DNA of 64,000 nt from Leptonema sp964619535. GTDB taxonomy: Bacteria > Spirochaetota > Leptospiria > Leptospirales > Leptonemataceae. Below the pieces are notes generated by a model. It ran no database searches, had not been told where the DNA came from, and saw only the letters and a program-made list of their open reading frames with translations. Within the stretch, counting starts at the first letter, position 1. Each line of letters opens with the position of its first letter. The stretch is from the NCBI GenBank assembly GCA_964619535.1, contig CAZUEX010000010.1, positions 1 through 64,000 on the forward strand, given 5' to 3'. The position numbers were made by a program, and so were the translations under genes. Below are positions 16,516 through 25,521 of the stretch, one piece after another.

Positions 16516-17187
16516 TTACCCTTTAAGCCGCCACTGCATATAGTAAGGCCGATATCCCTGACTGCTCTGCATCCGCTCGAACTTCGTTGGAGGAAATCCT
16601 TCAGGCCTCTGCCGACGATAATCGGGTGACTGGAAAACCGGCTCGAAGAGGGACGAGGCTCGCATAACGGAAAGCATACGACGTGCATAGGGAGAATAAT
16701 CTGTGGCAAGATGAACGATGCCGCCCGGCCGTAACAGAGGAGCAACCCTTTCTGCAAACCCAGGACGAACCAGACGATGCTTTCGATGGCGACGTTTGGG
16801 CCAGGGATCGGGAAAGTTTACGATAATCCAGTCGAAACTGCGGGGAGGGAGAAACTCTTCGAGGAACCAGTTGAAGTTCAGCTGCAGCATTTTCAGTCCG
16901 GAGATCTGTTTTCTTTCTGCTTCTTTCAGGGTATGGTAGATGCGGTCAGGCTTTACCTCAAGGGCCAGGATTTCATGCTCCGGATGGGCCAGAAGCCACT
17001 GAATGGCAAACTCCCCCCAGCCACTGCCCAGTTCCAGTATATGCACGGAGGAATCGCTGCGAAAGATTTCAGAGGGCTGGAAGGTGCCTGACTCTGGCGG
17101 CACCAGAACGGCCGGATGGCTCTTCAGCTTTGAGGGTCTTCTAACGATCTCAAGAAGCTTTTCTCTTGGTGTTTTTTCAAGGAGCAT
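16516..17187 (-). CDS. trmB: tRNA (guanine-N7-)-methyltransferase TrmB
   Basis: TrmB methylates G46 in the tRNA variable loop using S-adenosylmethionine. The 223-residue protein has the SAM-binding motif VHILELGSGWGEFAIQ at about 49-64, the acidic ALEVKPDRI at about 76-84, and the family hallmark IIVNFPDPWPKRRHRKHRLV at about 120-139. The C-terminal PTKFERM matches the usual T-x-Y/F-E conserved end. ATG at 17187 starts MLLEKTPREKL. It is the first gene of a two-gene minus-strand unit with the membrane protein and is divergent from the metallo-hydrolase gene at 17303. Confidence 0.93.
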   Translation of the reverse strand: MLLEKTPREKLLEIVRRPSKLKSHPAVLVPPESGTFQPSEIFRSDSSVHILELGSGWGEFAIQWLLAHPEHEILALEVKPDRIYHTLKEAERKQISGLKMLQLNFNWFLEEFLPPRSFDWIIVNFPDPWPKRRHRKHRLVRPGFAERVAPLLRPGGIVHLATDYSPYARRMLSVMRASSLFEPVFQSPDYRRQRPEGFPPTKFERMQSSQGYRPYYMQWRLKG

Positions 17188-17302
17188 GGCTTTACTTCTC
17201 TTCAGGGAAAGGCCGAAAATAGAAAGAGTCCGGTACAGTTTTGTGGCGGCCTGACTCAGTAAAAGAGAAAAACGACTTGTTCGAACAGGTAGAGGAATTA
17301 CA

Positions 17303-18247
17303 ATGCAGGTGAAATTGTGGGGTGTTCGTGGTTCGGTGCCATCCCCTCTGGACCCCCGCGACTATCGCAGCAGGATCGTTTCCGTAATAGAGAAATCCTG
17401 TGAGCTCTATAAGAAGGACCCATCCCTTTCGGCCGATGAAATCCGCAAACGTCTGCCGCCCCACATCCGGGATCTGATCGGCGGCGAAACCACCTGTGTG
17501 GAGCTCCGGGAAGGCAATGAACAGCTCATCTTTGATCTTGGCACAGGGGCAAGGCGCCTTGGCTACGACATGGTGGCCCGGGGCCTGACGGGTCATATCC
17601 ACATCCTCATGACGCATACGCACTGGGATCATATCCAGGGATGGCCCTTTTTTGTGCCTGCCTATCTTCCGGGCAATCATATCCACTTCCATTCTGCCAT
17701 CGAGGACTGTGAAGAACGCTTTAGAAAGCAGCAGCGTTTCGAGTTCTTTCCGCTGGGCTTTGACGAGATGATGTCGAAGCGTGATTTCCATACGTTTGAA
17801 AGGGGCAGTTCCTTTGAGATCGGAAGCCTGACGATTCGGACCGAAAGCCTGATTCATCCCGGGGGCAGCACGGCCTACAGGGTGGAAAAGGACGGGAAGG
17901 CCGTCATCTTGGCAACGGATACAGAGTTCTTCGGGGACGGACTTGAAGAGACCGTCATGCAGAAGAAGCCCTTTTTCCAGGGGGCCGACTGCCTGATCAT
18001 GGATGCACAGTATTCGATAAAGGAGTCCGAGCAGAAGATCGGCTGGGGACATACGTCCATGATCGTTGCCGTTGATTGTGCCATTGCCTGGGAGGTAAAG
18101 CGTCTGGTCCTTACACACCATGAGCCCGCTCATGATGACCTGACAACGCTGCGTATGTTCGAAGAGGCGCAGACCTACCTGAAAGAAAGAAAGGCCACCG
18201 GCCTGGAGCTGGTCCTGGCCCGTGAAGGCGACACGATAGAGATTTAG
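17303..18247 (+). CDS. MBL-fold metallo-hydrolase
   Basis: This 314-residue protein has the metallo-beta-lactamase fold of the RNase Z/PhnP-like branch. It opens with MQVKLWGVRGSVPSP, typical of that branch. The HxHxDH zinc motif is at residues 105-110 (THTHWDH), and further metal ligands are in LIHPGGSTAY, ILATDTEF and the C-terminal LTHHEPAHDD. An inserted helical segment (residues 26-60) lies between the first strand and the GGETTC motif. Related proteins are common in spirochaetes but their substrate is not established; a phosphodiester substrate is likely. It stands alone on the plus strand. Confidence 0.85.
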   Translation: MQVKLWGVRGSVPSPLDPRDYRSRIVSVIEKSCELYKKDPSLSADEIRKRLPPHIRDLIGGETTCVELREGNEQLIFDLGTGARRLGYDMVARGLTGHIHILMTHTHWDHIQGWPFFVPAYLPGNHIHFHSAIEDCEERFRKQQRFEFFPLGFDEMMSKRDFHTFERGSSFEIGSLTIRTESLIHPGGSTAYRVEKDGKAVILATDTEFFGDGLEETVMQKKPFFQGADCLIMDAQYSIKESEQKIGWGHTSMIVAVDCAIAWEVKRLVLTHHEPAHDDLTTLRMFEEAQTYLKERKATGLELVLAREGDTIEI

Positions 18248-18344
18248 TGGTGCAGGCAACACTTCAGGCATCGGGTTGTCCGCTGTCAAAATTCGATACA
18301 AAAATTTATACTGGACAGAAAGGGCTGACCGGGCACGGTTCCGT

Positions 18345-19007
18345 ATGGACGATGCCAGCCTGCAATCTCAGCTAAAACTGCAGAAGGATACCTTCAGCGC
18401 CACAGCTCCCGAAAGGGTAAAACAGGTCTATGAGGCCGGTGTGGACAGCGTTGCCAGAAGCGGTATCGTCGAGAAGGCAAAGCAATGCGGTGATCAGGCC
18501 CTGGATTTTGCTCTTACCAATGCACAGGGAAAGACCGTGCGTCTTTTCGATTATCTGCAGCAGGGGCCGGTGGTGTTAACCTGGTATCGGGGCGGCTGGT
18601 GTCCTTACTGCAACCTGACGCTGCGGGCCTTGCAGAAGGAGCTGCCGGCCATGAAGGCGGCCGGAGCGAGTTTGCTGGCACTTACTCCTGAGCTACCAGA
18701 CCGTTCTCTATCAACGGGAGAGAAGCATGACCTGGCCTTCGAGGTGTTAAGCGACATTAACAACGAGGTGGCCCGGCAATATGGCATCGTCTACAGGGTG
18801 GATGACGTGGTGGCCAGGATCTACGAGAAGAAGTTTGGTTTAAGCGGGTACAATGGCAATGATGCTGCAGAACTGCCCCTTGCCGCCACCTACATCATCC
18901 GCTCCGATGGCAGGATCGTCTATGCCTTCCTTGACCCGGATTATCGCAACCGGGCAGAACCATCCGACCTTTCTGCGGCCCTGAAAAAGATCAAGGAGCA
19001 ACACTGA
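18345..19007 (+). CDS. Peroxiredoxin-like AhpC/TSA family protein
   Basis: The 220-residue protein has a thioredoxin fold with the active-site motif RGGWCPYCNLTL, Cys86 and Cys89 forming CPYC. It belongs to the peroxiredoxin-like AhpC/TSA proteins, which reduce peroxides or act as thiol-disulphide reductases; the CxxC arrangement fits either. A helical N-terminal extension of about 50 residues precedes the domain, and the expected cis-Pro loop is in ELPLAATYII. No signal peptide is visible, so it should be cytoplasmic. ATG at 18345 is preferred over the upstream open frame (18276) because it begins the family-like N-terminus; its ribosome site is weak. Confidence 0.85.
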   Translation: MDDASLQSQLKLQKDTFSATAPERVKQVYEAGVDSVARSGIVEKAKQCGDQALDFALTNAQGKTVRLFDYLQQGPVVLTWYRGGWCPYCNLTLRALQKELPAMKAAGASLLALTPELPDRSLSTGEKHDLAFEVLSDINNEVARQYGIVYRVDDVVARIYEKKFGLSGYNGNDAAELPLAATYIIRSDGRIVYAFLDPDYRNRAEPSDLSAALKKIKEQH

Positions 19008-19023
19008 GCGACTTTTGTTTCCG

Positions 19024-19974
19024 CTACTGCTTCCTGATCTTCACACGGTAGTAGGAGGGTTCACTGATCAGCTTCCATTCTCTGTAGTAAAGCCGGCTGC
19101 CAAATGAGGCTACATTTGCATAGAGCGTGGCAGGCTGTCCTGAAAGGTTCAGTACCTTGATGTTTCCCGGTGGCACGTTATGTGCCGCATTCATACGCTT
19201 CAGGTTTGCCTTCATCTGCTTTACGTAGAATTCCGGCGGCCTTTTCAGGCGAAAGGCGGGCAGGTCTTCCTGTTTTTCGTAGGCCTGCTGGATCTGCTGC
19301 ATCAGGCCCTGCAGCTCTTCGCGCACATCGCGAAAAACGTAGTAGTCAGCCACCGGGCAGGCCTCGCCGTCCATTTCCCGGCAAATCTCTTTGAGGACGG
19401 GTTCGATGAAGTGCAGAACAACGTATACAGAGATGGGGCTGTTGGTATCTGGCATCTCGCGCAGCCGCACGATCTGCGGTAACGTGTCGCTGTCTGTGTA
19501 GGGGCGGATCGTATAACTACGGCGTACAATGTCTCGGTCAGGATTGTCCTCGCCCAGTTTGATCTGCTGGTTATCGGATGTAATATAGATGTCAGATTCC
19601 GATCTCTGGATCCTTGTTTCGGTTACCTTGATGGCCTGAAAATTGATCGGTTCTTCGCCGAGCACTCGTCCCGAGGCATCTCGCACGACGATCTTATGAA
19701 AAAGGATGCGTCCACGCTTGATCTCTTCGATGACGTTCAAGCCTGAGCCGGTAAACGTCAGGTTCATAAGAAGGTACGGGCGTTCCTGTTCGCCGCCATA
19801 GCGCACTTCCAGCTCCTTCCCTTCGGTGGGTTGTAGCCTGATGCGGCTCATGTCGATCACTTCTGGCGGGATGTCAGGCGATTGCATGCGCACCTGAGTT
19901 GCACAGCCGGCCACAGAAGCGAGCAGGAGGAGCGGGGCAACGATACAGATGTGGTTCAGGCGAAGACGAAACAT
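19024..19974 (-). CDS. Putative lipoprotein of unknown function
   Basis: The 316-residue product carries a lipoprotein signal (MFRLRLNHICIVAPLLLLAS followed by VAGC). The mature protein is beta-rich in its first half (YLLMNLTFTGSGLNVIEEIK) and helical and charged towards the C-terminus. Two starts compete: GTG at 19986, which overlaps the upstream stop as GTGA, and ATG at 19974, which has GAGGAG just ahead. It is probably the end of a minus-strand series that runs leuS, the 20604 lipoprotein, the 19983 lipoprotein and this gene. No domain recognised. Confidence 0.7.
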   Translation of the reverse strand: MFRLRLNHICIVAPLLLLASVAGCATQVRMQSPDIPPEVIDMSRIRLQPTEGKELEVRYGGEQERPYLLMNLTFTGSGLNVIEEIKRGRILFHKIVVRDASGRVLGEEPINFQAIKVTETRIQRSESDIYITSDNQQIKLGEDNPDRDIVRRSYTIRPYTDSDTLPQIVRLREMPDTNSPISVYVVLHFIEPVLKEICREMDGEACPVADYYVFRDVREELQGLMQQIQQAYEKQEDLPAFRLKRPPEFYVKQMKANLKRMNAAHNVPPGNIKVLNLSGQPATLYANVASFGSRLYYREWKLISEPSYYRVKIRKQ

Positions 19975-19982
19975 GATGCTCC

Positions 19983-20582
19983 TCACGGTGCGGTACAGTG
20001 AACCTCACCCTCCAGGATGCGCCCCTGGCTATCGATCATGTCGAATTCAAGATCGGCGCTGTTCACGGTTCCGCTATCGGAGTCGATATCGATCTGGTAG
20101 TCGATTGTTCCCGTAACGGCCTGAAACACGGTGTAGGGAGAACCTCCGGCAAAGATAAAGCTTTTCGTGCCCCCGCAGTTGACGTTGTCAGCTGTTTCAC
20201 AGGTCCATGTTCCACTGCTGTTGCAGTGTATACCATCGATGGTGGAGCAGGTAGAGGTCGATGTCGTAGAAGGGCTGAGAGTGTAGCTGGTTTTTGATTT
20301 GCTGTACGTAAAGCGGGTAAAGATGTACTCACCGTACGTAAAGATGAAATAGGATTCGATATCCCAGAGTTCTGGCGAGGACGATCCGCTGCTATCCCCC
20401 GTGGCCTGCGCTGTGGCTTCGCCGCAGTTGGACATCAGGTTCATGTTCAGGTCGCCTTTGAAGTAGGTGTAGCCGCCATCCGGGCCAAGGACCGTCAGTT
20501 CCCCCTCGTCGGCAGCTGCCGAGCAGGAGATGAACATGCCAGCGGCAAGGGCAAGAAAGCAGCGTGAAAGCATTGTATTCAT
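19983..20582 (-). CDS. Putative serine/threonine-rich lipoprotein
   Basis: This 199-residue protein has a lipoprotein signal with lipobox FISC (MNTMLSRCFLALAAGMFISC). The mature part is rich in Ser, Thr and Gly and beta-strand forming (ESYFIFTYGEYIFTRFTYSK, TLSPSTTSTSTCSTIDG), with several cysteines (TCSTIDGIHC, TCETADNVNC, EVHC) that could form disulphides. The composition suits a surface or periplasmic beta-sandwich. Its stop overlaps a possible start of the next lipoprotein gene (GTGA), so the two are likely to be translated together. No known family was recognised. Confidence 0.7.
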   Translation of the reverse strand: MNTMLSRCFLALAAGMFISCSAAADEGELTVLGPDGGYTYFKGDLNMNLMSNCGEATAQATGDSSGSSSPELWDIESYFIFTYGEYIFTRFTYSKSKTSYTLSPSTTSTSTCSTIDGIHCNSSGTWTCETADNVNCGGTKSFIFAGGSPYTVFQAVTGTIDYQIDIDSDSGTVNSADLEFDMIDSQGRILEGEVHCTAP

Positions 20583-20603
20583 AGCAATTCCGTAGTTGTA
20601 TTG

Positions 20604-21764
20604 TTATTTTCGGAGATTCTGCTCAAGCTCTTCTTTTAGCTGAAAAAGTTTTTTTTCATACTCCGAATAGGGTTCTGTTCGCAGAAGCAGGCGATTCCTT
20701 TCATCGAGATACACCAGCCCCCTGCCATGAACGAAAATACTACGCACGCGAAGCGGCAAGCGGCTTTCTTTGCCCGTGGATGCGACATAACGGATGGGAT
20801 AGCCATCCTTGACGAAGAGAAATTGATCCTCTTTCCTCAGGTAGGTGATGTGACGGCGAACAGGCACCTGAAAGGACTTCCATGTCGTATCCGGCAATGT
20901 AAAGCCCTGGAGTCTGTAGCGGCCGGCGCCTCCTGTATACAGAAAGAGTATATCCTTTCCCTGCTCGGCCTCTGTAAAGAGTCCGGCCGCGGCGAATTGA
21001 ACCAGAGGGCTTGCAATCCCCGGATATACCTTGCGTGCCCTGCCCGGCGTGCCGGCATAGTGGTAGAGGTCGTAATGTCCGGCGGCTCCGAAAAGGAGCC
21101 AGACGCCTTCGGGAACAGGAACGAGAACGATCCGGTTCGTGATTTTGGAAAAGGCCGGCTTGAAGAAGGCACGACCGAGGATCAGCTTTTCTTCGCCGTC
21201 CGGCATGCTTCGCTGAAAGATGTCCCTTGAGCGCGAGATGTAGACCGAACCGTCATTGCCCGGGGCGATCGGTGTCGAACAGGCCTCCTGCATGAAGTCC
21301 GGTCTGTGGTCCACGCTGTCGCGGTTCACGCCCAGGTCGATCCAGCCGAAGCGGCACTTCTCCTCGGCTTCTTTTACGGCATAGACGATAAAACGCCCGT
21401 TGAAGGATAGGGAAAAGTCTTCTGGCTTATCTCCTTCCTGGAATTCATGCAGCCCTGCATTGTGAAGGACTGTCCAGTCGCTTCCGGTGCGGGCAACGAA
21501 TACCGTTCCGTCACCGCTTTCGCGGAAGATGCCGTCTGCTGCCTTCTCAATCAAGACCTGCACATGTTTTTCGTGCTCTTCATTCTCATACTCCCGGATC
21601 TCTTCGAGAAGCTCCTGTATGGCCTCTTTGCGATCGGCCGGGTCCAGAGGCAATTCGGCGATCTCCGTTTCAAGATCGGCCAATACCTGCTGCGGGTCTT
21701 TTCGACAGGAGGCCAGAGGAAGAGCAAGCCACAGGATGAGCGCCGTTAGAAGGATCCTTCGCAT
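20604..21764 (-). CDS. Putative lipoprotein with beta-propeller-like C-terminal part
   Basis: MRRILLTALILWLALPLASC is a lipoprotein signal with lipobox LASC. Residues 25-75 are an acidic helical or coiled-coil stretch (AELPLDPADRKEAIQELLEE). The remainder shows repeated beta-motifs with WTVLHNAG, DFSLSFNGRFIVYAVKEAEE, DGSVYISRSRD and VPVPEGVWLLFGA, which look like WD40/TolB-like propeller blades; this is inferred by eye. It ends with a second helical tail (EYEKKLFQLKEELEQNLRK). The start overlaps the leuS stop by one base (TGATG), so expression is probably coupled to leuS. Confidence 0.7.
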   Translation of the reverse strand: MRRILLTALILWLALPLASCRKDPQQVLADLETEIAELPLDPADRKEAIQELLEEIREYENEEHEKHVQVLIEKAADGIFRESGDGTVFVARTGSDWTVLHNAGLHEFQEGDKPEDFSLSFNGRFIVYAVKEAEEKCRFGWIDLGVNRDSVDHRPDFMQEACSTPIAPGNDGSVYISRSRDIFQRSMPDGEEKLILGRAFFKPAFSKITNRIVLVPVPEGVWLLFGAAGHYDLYHYAGTPGRARKVYPGIASPLVQFAAAGLFTEAEQGKDILFLYTGGAGRYRLQGFTLPDTTWKSFQVPVRRHITYLRKEDQFLFVKDGYPIRYVASTGKESRLPLRVRSIFVHGRGLVYLDERNRLLLRTEPYSEYEKKLFQLKEELEQNLRK

Positions 21765-24373
21765 CAGTTTGCCACCACATTGACCAGTTTGTTCTTAACA
21801 ACGATGACCTTGCGGACGGTCTTGCCCTGTATGTTCTTCTTTACCTGCTCATGGTTCATGGCAGCGTCCTGCAACGTGGCATCGTCAGTGTCCACAGGCA
21901 TCGATTGCCTGGCGCGGATCTTACCGTTTACCTGAAAGACGATCTCAACCTCATTGCTTACGATTTTCGACGGATCGAAGCCGGGCCACTGCGCCTGGCT
22001 GATACTGCCTTCTTTACCCAGGGCCTGCCAGATCTCTTCGGCAATGTGCGGAGCGAAAGGAGCAAGCAGTACGGGCAGCGTTTCGACGGCCTGCCTGCCG
22101 ATCTTCTGCATCGAGTTGATCTCGTTCAGGAAGGCCATCATGTCACTGATGGCTTTATTAAAGTGCATCCGCTCGATGTTCTCGGTGACGTTCTTGATGG
22201 CCAGATGAAGGGCTCGTTCCAGACGTTCCCTGTCCTGTGGCTCCTCAAAGATATGGGCGTTCAGCACGGGCCGACCGTCTTTCAGGATAACCTTCATGTC
22301 ACGGTCATGCTGAAAGTAGAACCGATAGATGCGGGTCAGAAAGCGATATACTCCTTCGATGGCACGCGAAGACCAGGGCTTCATCACCTCCAGCGGCCCC
22401 ATGAACATCTCATAGAGGCGGAAGGCATCGGCACCGTACTGCGCTACAACGTCATCGGGATTGACCACGTTACCGCGCGATTTTGACATCTTCTGGCCGT
22501 CTTCGCCTAAAATCAGGCCCTGGTGGACCAGCTTGTGAAAAGGCTCAGGAGTGCGAACGTATCCAAGGTCATAGAGAACCTTATGCCAGAAACGGGCATA
22601 GAGCAGGTGAAGGACGGCATGTTCGGCTCCACCTACATACAGATCTACGCCTTTGTCGCCCATCCAGTAGGCCTCTTTCTTTTCGTCTACCAGGCGCTCA
22701 TCGTTATCCGGATCGATATAGCGCAGATAATACCAGCAGCTACCTGCCCACTGTGGCATGGTATTCGTTTCACGTCGCAGCCTGCGTCCCTGGCTGTCGG
22801 TGTATTCTACCCAGTCTGGCAGCCGCGCCAGTGGGGATTCACCGGTTTCAGCGGGTTTGAAATCCTGCGAAGGAGGCAGCCTCAGGGGTAGGCTGGACTC
22901 ATCCTCGTCGTAATAATTTCCCTCTTCGTCGAAGCTGATCGGAATCGGTTCGCCCCAGTAGCGCTGCCGTGAAAACAGCCAGTCACGCAGCTTGTAGTTC
23001 ACGCGAGCCTGACCGATCTGTCGTTTTTCCAGCTCTTCAATCATCCTTGTTCTGGCCTCGGCCGTAGGAAGGCCGCTGATAAAGTCGGAGTTGATCGATA
23101 CTCCTTCTTCTACGAAGGCCTCATCGGTAACGGCAAAATCCATTTTGCCTGCAGGGGCCACAACGGTGCGGATGGGAAGGTTGAATTTCCTGGCAAAGGC
23201 AAAGTCCCGTTCATCGTGGCCGGGCACAGACATGATGGCTCCGGTGCCGTAGCCCATGAGGACATAGTCAGAGATCCAGACGGGGATCTCTTCTCCGGTG
23301 AAGGGATGAAGGACATAACCGCCTGTGAAGACGCCGGTTTTATCATCTGCTGTGGCCGTACGCTCAAGCTCGCTTTTCTTTGTTGTGGCTTCTATATACG
23401 CTTCGACGGTCTCCTTCTGTTCTGGCGTCGTCAGAATCGACACAGCCGGATGTTCAGGAGCGAGAACCATGTAGGTAACGCCAAACAGCGTATCGGGCCG
23501 GGTGGTAAAGATCTCCAGGGCTTCCGTGAGGCCAGCCTCTACGGCCTTTGCACGTACCGCTTCAGAATACGGAAATTGGACGGAGGCGCCGGTAGAACGG
23601 CCAATCCAGTTTTTCTGCAGCTCCAGGGTTCCACGAGGCCAGTCTACCAGTTCCAGGTCTTCGAGCAGGCGTTCGGCGTATGCCGTGATACGCAGCATCC
23701 ACTGCTTCATCGGCTTTCGCACAACGGAATAGCCCTTGGATGTCCATTCCTCCACCTCTTCGTTAGCAAGGACGGTACCCAGCTCTGCACAGAAGTTCAC
23801 AGGCGCTTCGTGAATGTATGCCAGTCGACGGGAGTTCACATAATCACGGATGGCAGTCTGCCCCTGTTTCTTTATCTCGTCCGGTATGGGCAGTTCAGAA
23901 ATGGGCCGCGCCTTTTTCTGCTCTTCATCAAAGTAGCTGTTGTAGATCTTCAGGAAGATCCACTGGGTCCATTTGTAGTATTTCTCGTCAGTGGTATTGA
24001 TTTCGCGATCCCAGTCATAGGAGAAGCCAAGGGACTTCAGCTGGCGGCGAAAGTTATCGATGTTCTTCTTTGTTGTTTCTGCCGGATGAATGCCCGTCTG
24101 CATGGCATAGCGTTCTGCCGGTAAGCCGAAGGCATCCCATCCCATCGGATGCAGGACGTTGAACCCCTTCATACGCTTGTACCGAGCCATGATATCCGTG
24201 GCCGTGTAGCCTTCCGGATGGCCTACATGCAGGCCCTGGCCTGAAGGGTAGGGGAACATATCAAGCACGTAGTACTTCGGTCGAGACGGATCCTCTGGAG
24301 GTGTGCGGAACGTTTTCTCTTTATCCCAGTATTCCTGCCATTTTTTCTCGATGCTTTTGAAGGGGTAGCTCAT
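21764..24373 (-). CDS. leuS: Leucyl-tRNA synthetase
   Basis: This 869-residue class I synthetase charges tRNA-Leu. The HIGH-type motif is GLHVGH at about residues 47-52 within PYPSGQGLHVGHPEGYTA. The CP1 editing domain contains the conserved TTRPDTLFGVTYMVLAPEHP and VPGHDERDFAFA. The tryptophan-rich zone (NTMPQWAGSCWYYLRYIDP) precedes KMSKS at about 626-630 (EDGQKMSKSRGNVV). The length is normal for bacterial LeuRS. The next gene starts inside its stop codon. No T-box or leader structure was recognised upstream. Confidence 0.98.
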   Translation of the reverse strand: MSYPFKSIEKKWQEYWDKEKTFRTPPEDPSRPKYYVLDMFPYPSGQGLHVGHPEGYTATDIMARYKRMKGFNVLHPMGWDAFGLPAERYAMQTGIHPAETTKKNIDNFRRQLKSLGFSYDWDREINTTDEKYYKWTQWIFLKIYNSYFDEEQKKARPISELPIPDEIKKQGQTAIRDYVNSRRLAYIHEAPVNFCAELGTVLANEEVEEWTSKGYSVVRKPMKQWMLRITAYAERLLEDLELVDWPRGTLELQKNWIGRSTGASVQFPYSEAVRAKAVEAGLTEALEIFTTRPDTLFGVTYMVLAPEHPAVSILTTPEQKETVEAYIEATTKKSELERTATADDKTGVFTGGYVLHPFTGEEIPVWISDYVLMGYGTGAIMSVPGHDERDFAFARKFNLPIRTVVAPAGKMDFAVTDEAFVEEGVSINSDFISGLPTAEARTRMIEELEKRQIGQARVNYKLRDWLFSRQRYWGEPIPISFDEEGNYYDEDESSLPLRLPPSQDFKPAETGESPLARLPDWVEYTDSQGRRLRRETNTMPQWAGSCWYYLRYIDPDNDERLVDEKKEAYWMGDKGVDLYVGGAEHAVLHLLYARFWHKVLYDLGYVRTPEPFHKLVHQGLILGEDGQKMSKSRGNVVNPDDVVAQYGADAFRLYEMFMGPLEVMKPWSSRAIEGVYRFLTRIYRFYFQHDRDMKVILKDGRPVLNAHIFEEPQDRERLERALHLAIKNVTENIERMHFNKAISDMMAFLNEINSMQKIGRQAVETLPVLLAPFAPHIAEEIWQALGKEGSISQAQWPGFDPSKIVSNEVEIVFQVNGKIRARQSMPVDTDDATLQDAAMNHEQVKKNIQGKTVRKVIVVKNKLVNVVAN

Positions 24374-24494
24374 AGGTCCAGAACTCGTCTGCCAGCCGTA
24401 GATTCCAGTGAAATTAGGGTACGGCCTTCTGTAGTAAGCCCCGCATTTTCTCCTGGATCTATCAAGCTTTTGCCGTGTGGCCCGATAAGAAAAG

Positions 24495-24514
24495 AGCCCG
24501 GGTTGCCCCGGGCT
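24495..24514 (-). terminator. Rho-independent terminator of flaB copy 2
   Basis: GCCCGGG (24496-24502) pairs with CCCGGGC (24507-24513) around a four-base loop, with one extra A-T pair on each side. Read on the minus strand, the hairpin is followed by CTCTTTTCTT, a usable U-rich tract. It lies 17 bp past the flagellin stop. The rest of 24374-24531 should hold the leuS promoter, but I could not place it. Confidence 0.85.
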
Positions 24515-24531
24515 TCTGAGACCGGTACAGG

Positions 24532-25377
24532 TTATCGCAGAAGCTGCAATACACCCTGTGGTCGGACGCCAGCATGGGCCAGCATGGCCGTTGCGCTTTC
24601 GGTGAGGATCTGTTTCGTCGTCAGTCTCACCACTTCTTCGGCCATGTCTGCGTCCCGAATCCGCGATTCAGAGGCCTGAACGTTTTCATAGGCGTTCATC
24701 AGCCCCTTTGCCGCATGTTCGAGACGGTTGTAATACGCCCCGAGATCGGCACGCTGCCTCAGAATCACTTCCAGAGCCTTATCAGCGGCCCCGATGGTTG
24801 CATTTGCAGCATCGGGCGTTGATACGCTCACGGCTCGGCTATCCGCTGCGCGGAGTCCGAGAGACAGTGCGGTCATCGTGCCGATGAAGGCACGCTCCCG
24901 CTGATTCTGATTGGGCCCCATATGGAACCACATTGAGCCGTTTCGCGAGGTCTTCGAGAAACGACCCAGAAGCAGATCGAACCGATTGAACTCCGCCTGG
25001 CTGGCAATACGGTCAACCTCGTCAACCAGCTGAGATACTTCCACCTGAATCAACTGTCGGTCCTGGGCACTGTAAATGCCGTTTGCCGCCTGCACGCCTA
25101 ACGTGCGGATTCGGTGGATGATATCTGCAGTCTGCTGCAGGTAACCTTCCGCTGTCTGGATGAAGCTCATCCCATCCTCGGTGTTTCGCTCAGCCTGGCG
25201 CAGCCCCTGTATTTGCGCCCGCATTTTTTCTGAGACGGCTAACCCGGAAGCATCGTCACCGGCCCGGTTGATACGGAGACCGGAGGCGAGTTTTTCCATG
25301 GAGCGGTCGACGTCCCAGACGTTGAACTTGAGAACGCGATTCGCATTGATCGCGCTCATGTTGTGATTGATAATCAT
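24532..25377 (-). CDS. flaB: Flagellin FlaB, core filament protein (copy 2)
   Basis: This 281-residue core flagellin is the most divergent of the three here. N- and C-terminal blocks are conserved (MIINHNMSAINANRVLKF, GLRINRAGDDASGLAVSEKM, AGVRPQGVLQLLR). The centre differs: NVWDVDRSMEKLASG, RFDLLLGRFSKTSRNGSMWF, IGTMTALSLGLRAADSRAVS, and KALEVILRQRADLGAYYNRL. ATG at 25377 is preceded by AAAGGAGTGCAGG. The gene lies 144 bp downstream of copy 3 on the same strand and ends at its own terminator. The GC-rich leader between them contains two inverted repeats. Confidence 0.96.
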   Translation of the reverse strand: MIINHNMSAINANRVLKFNVWDVDRSMEKLASGLRINRAGDDASGLAVSEKMRAQIQGLRQAERNTEDGMSFIQTAEGYLQQTADIIHRIRTLGVQAANGIYSAQDRQLIQVEVSQLVDEVDRIASQAEFNRFDLLLGRFSKTSRNGSMWFHMGPNQNQRERAFIGTMTALSLGLRAADSRAVSVSTPDAANATIGAADKALEVILRQRADLGAYYNRLEHAAKGLMNAYENVQASESRIRDADMAEEVVRLTTKQILTESATAMLAHAGVRPQGVLQLLR

Positions 25378-25414
25378 CCTGCACTCCTTTGCTCTGCTCT
25401 CGCAAGGCAAGAGC

Positions 25415-25457
25415 GGGAGGATGCATCCTGCGTCCTCCCCCCGGCCGGCACCGGCCG
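25415..25457 (-). promoter_or_regulatory. Paired GC-rich inverted repeats in the leader between two flaB genes
   Basis: GGGAGGA (25415-25421) pairs with TCCTCCC (25433-25439) around an 11-nt loop, and CGGCCGG (25442-25448) pairs with CCGGCCG (25451-25457) around two bases. Inside the first is the palindrome GGATGCATCC (25419-25428). On the minus strand both form in the transcript just ahead of flaB copy 2. A further TGCCTC/GAGGCA stem at 25489-25504 lies 3' of flaB copy 3 and may be a weak terminator. No U-tract follows the GC-rich hairpins, so they may affect stability or translation. Confidence 0.5.
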
Positions 25458-25521
25458 CCCGGACGGTGGAAAGACGCACGCATTAGAATGCCTCACCAGA
25501 GGCAGGAATATCAATCCGTGT

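Noticed and set aside
17192..18301. 369-residue minus-strand frame
   Set aside because: It is antisense to the metallo-hydrolase gene, whose HxHxDH motif and start are clear.
23216..24124. 302-residue plus-strand frame
   Set aside because: It is antisense to leuS, whose motifs leave no doubt about the coding strand.
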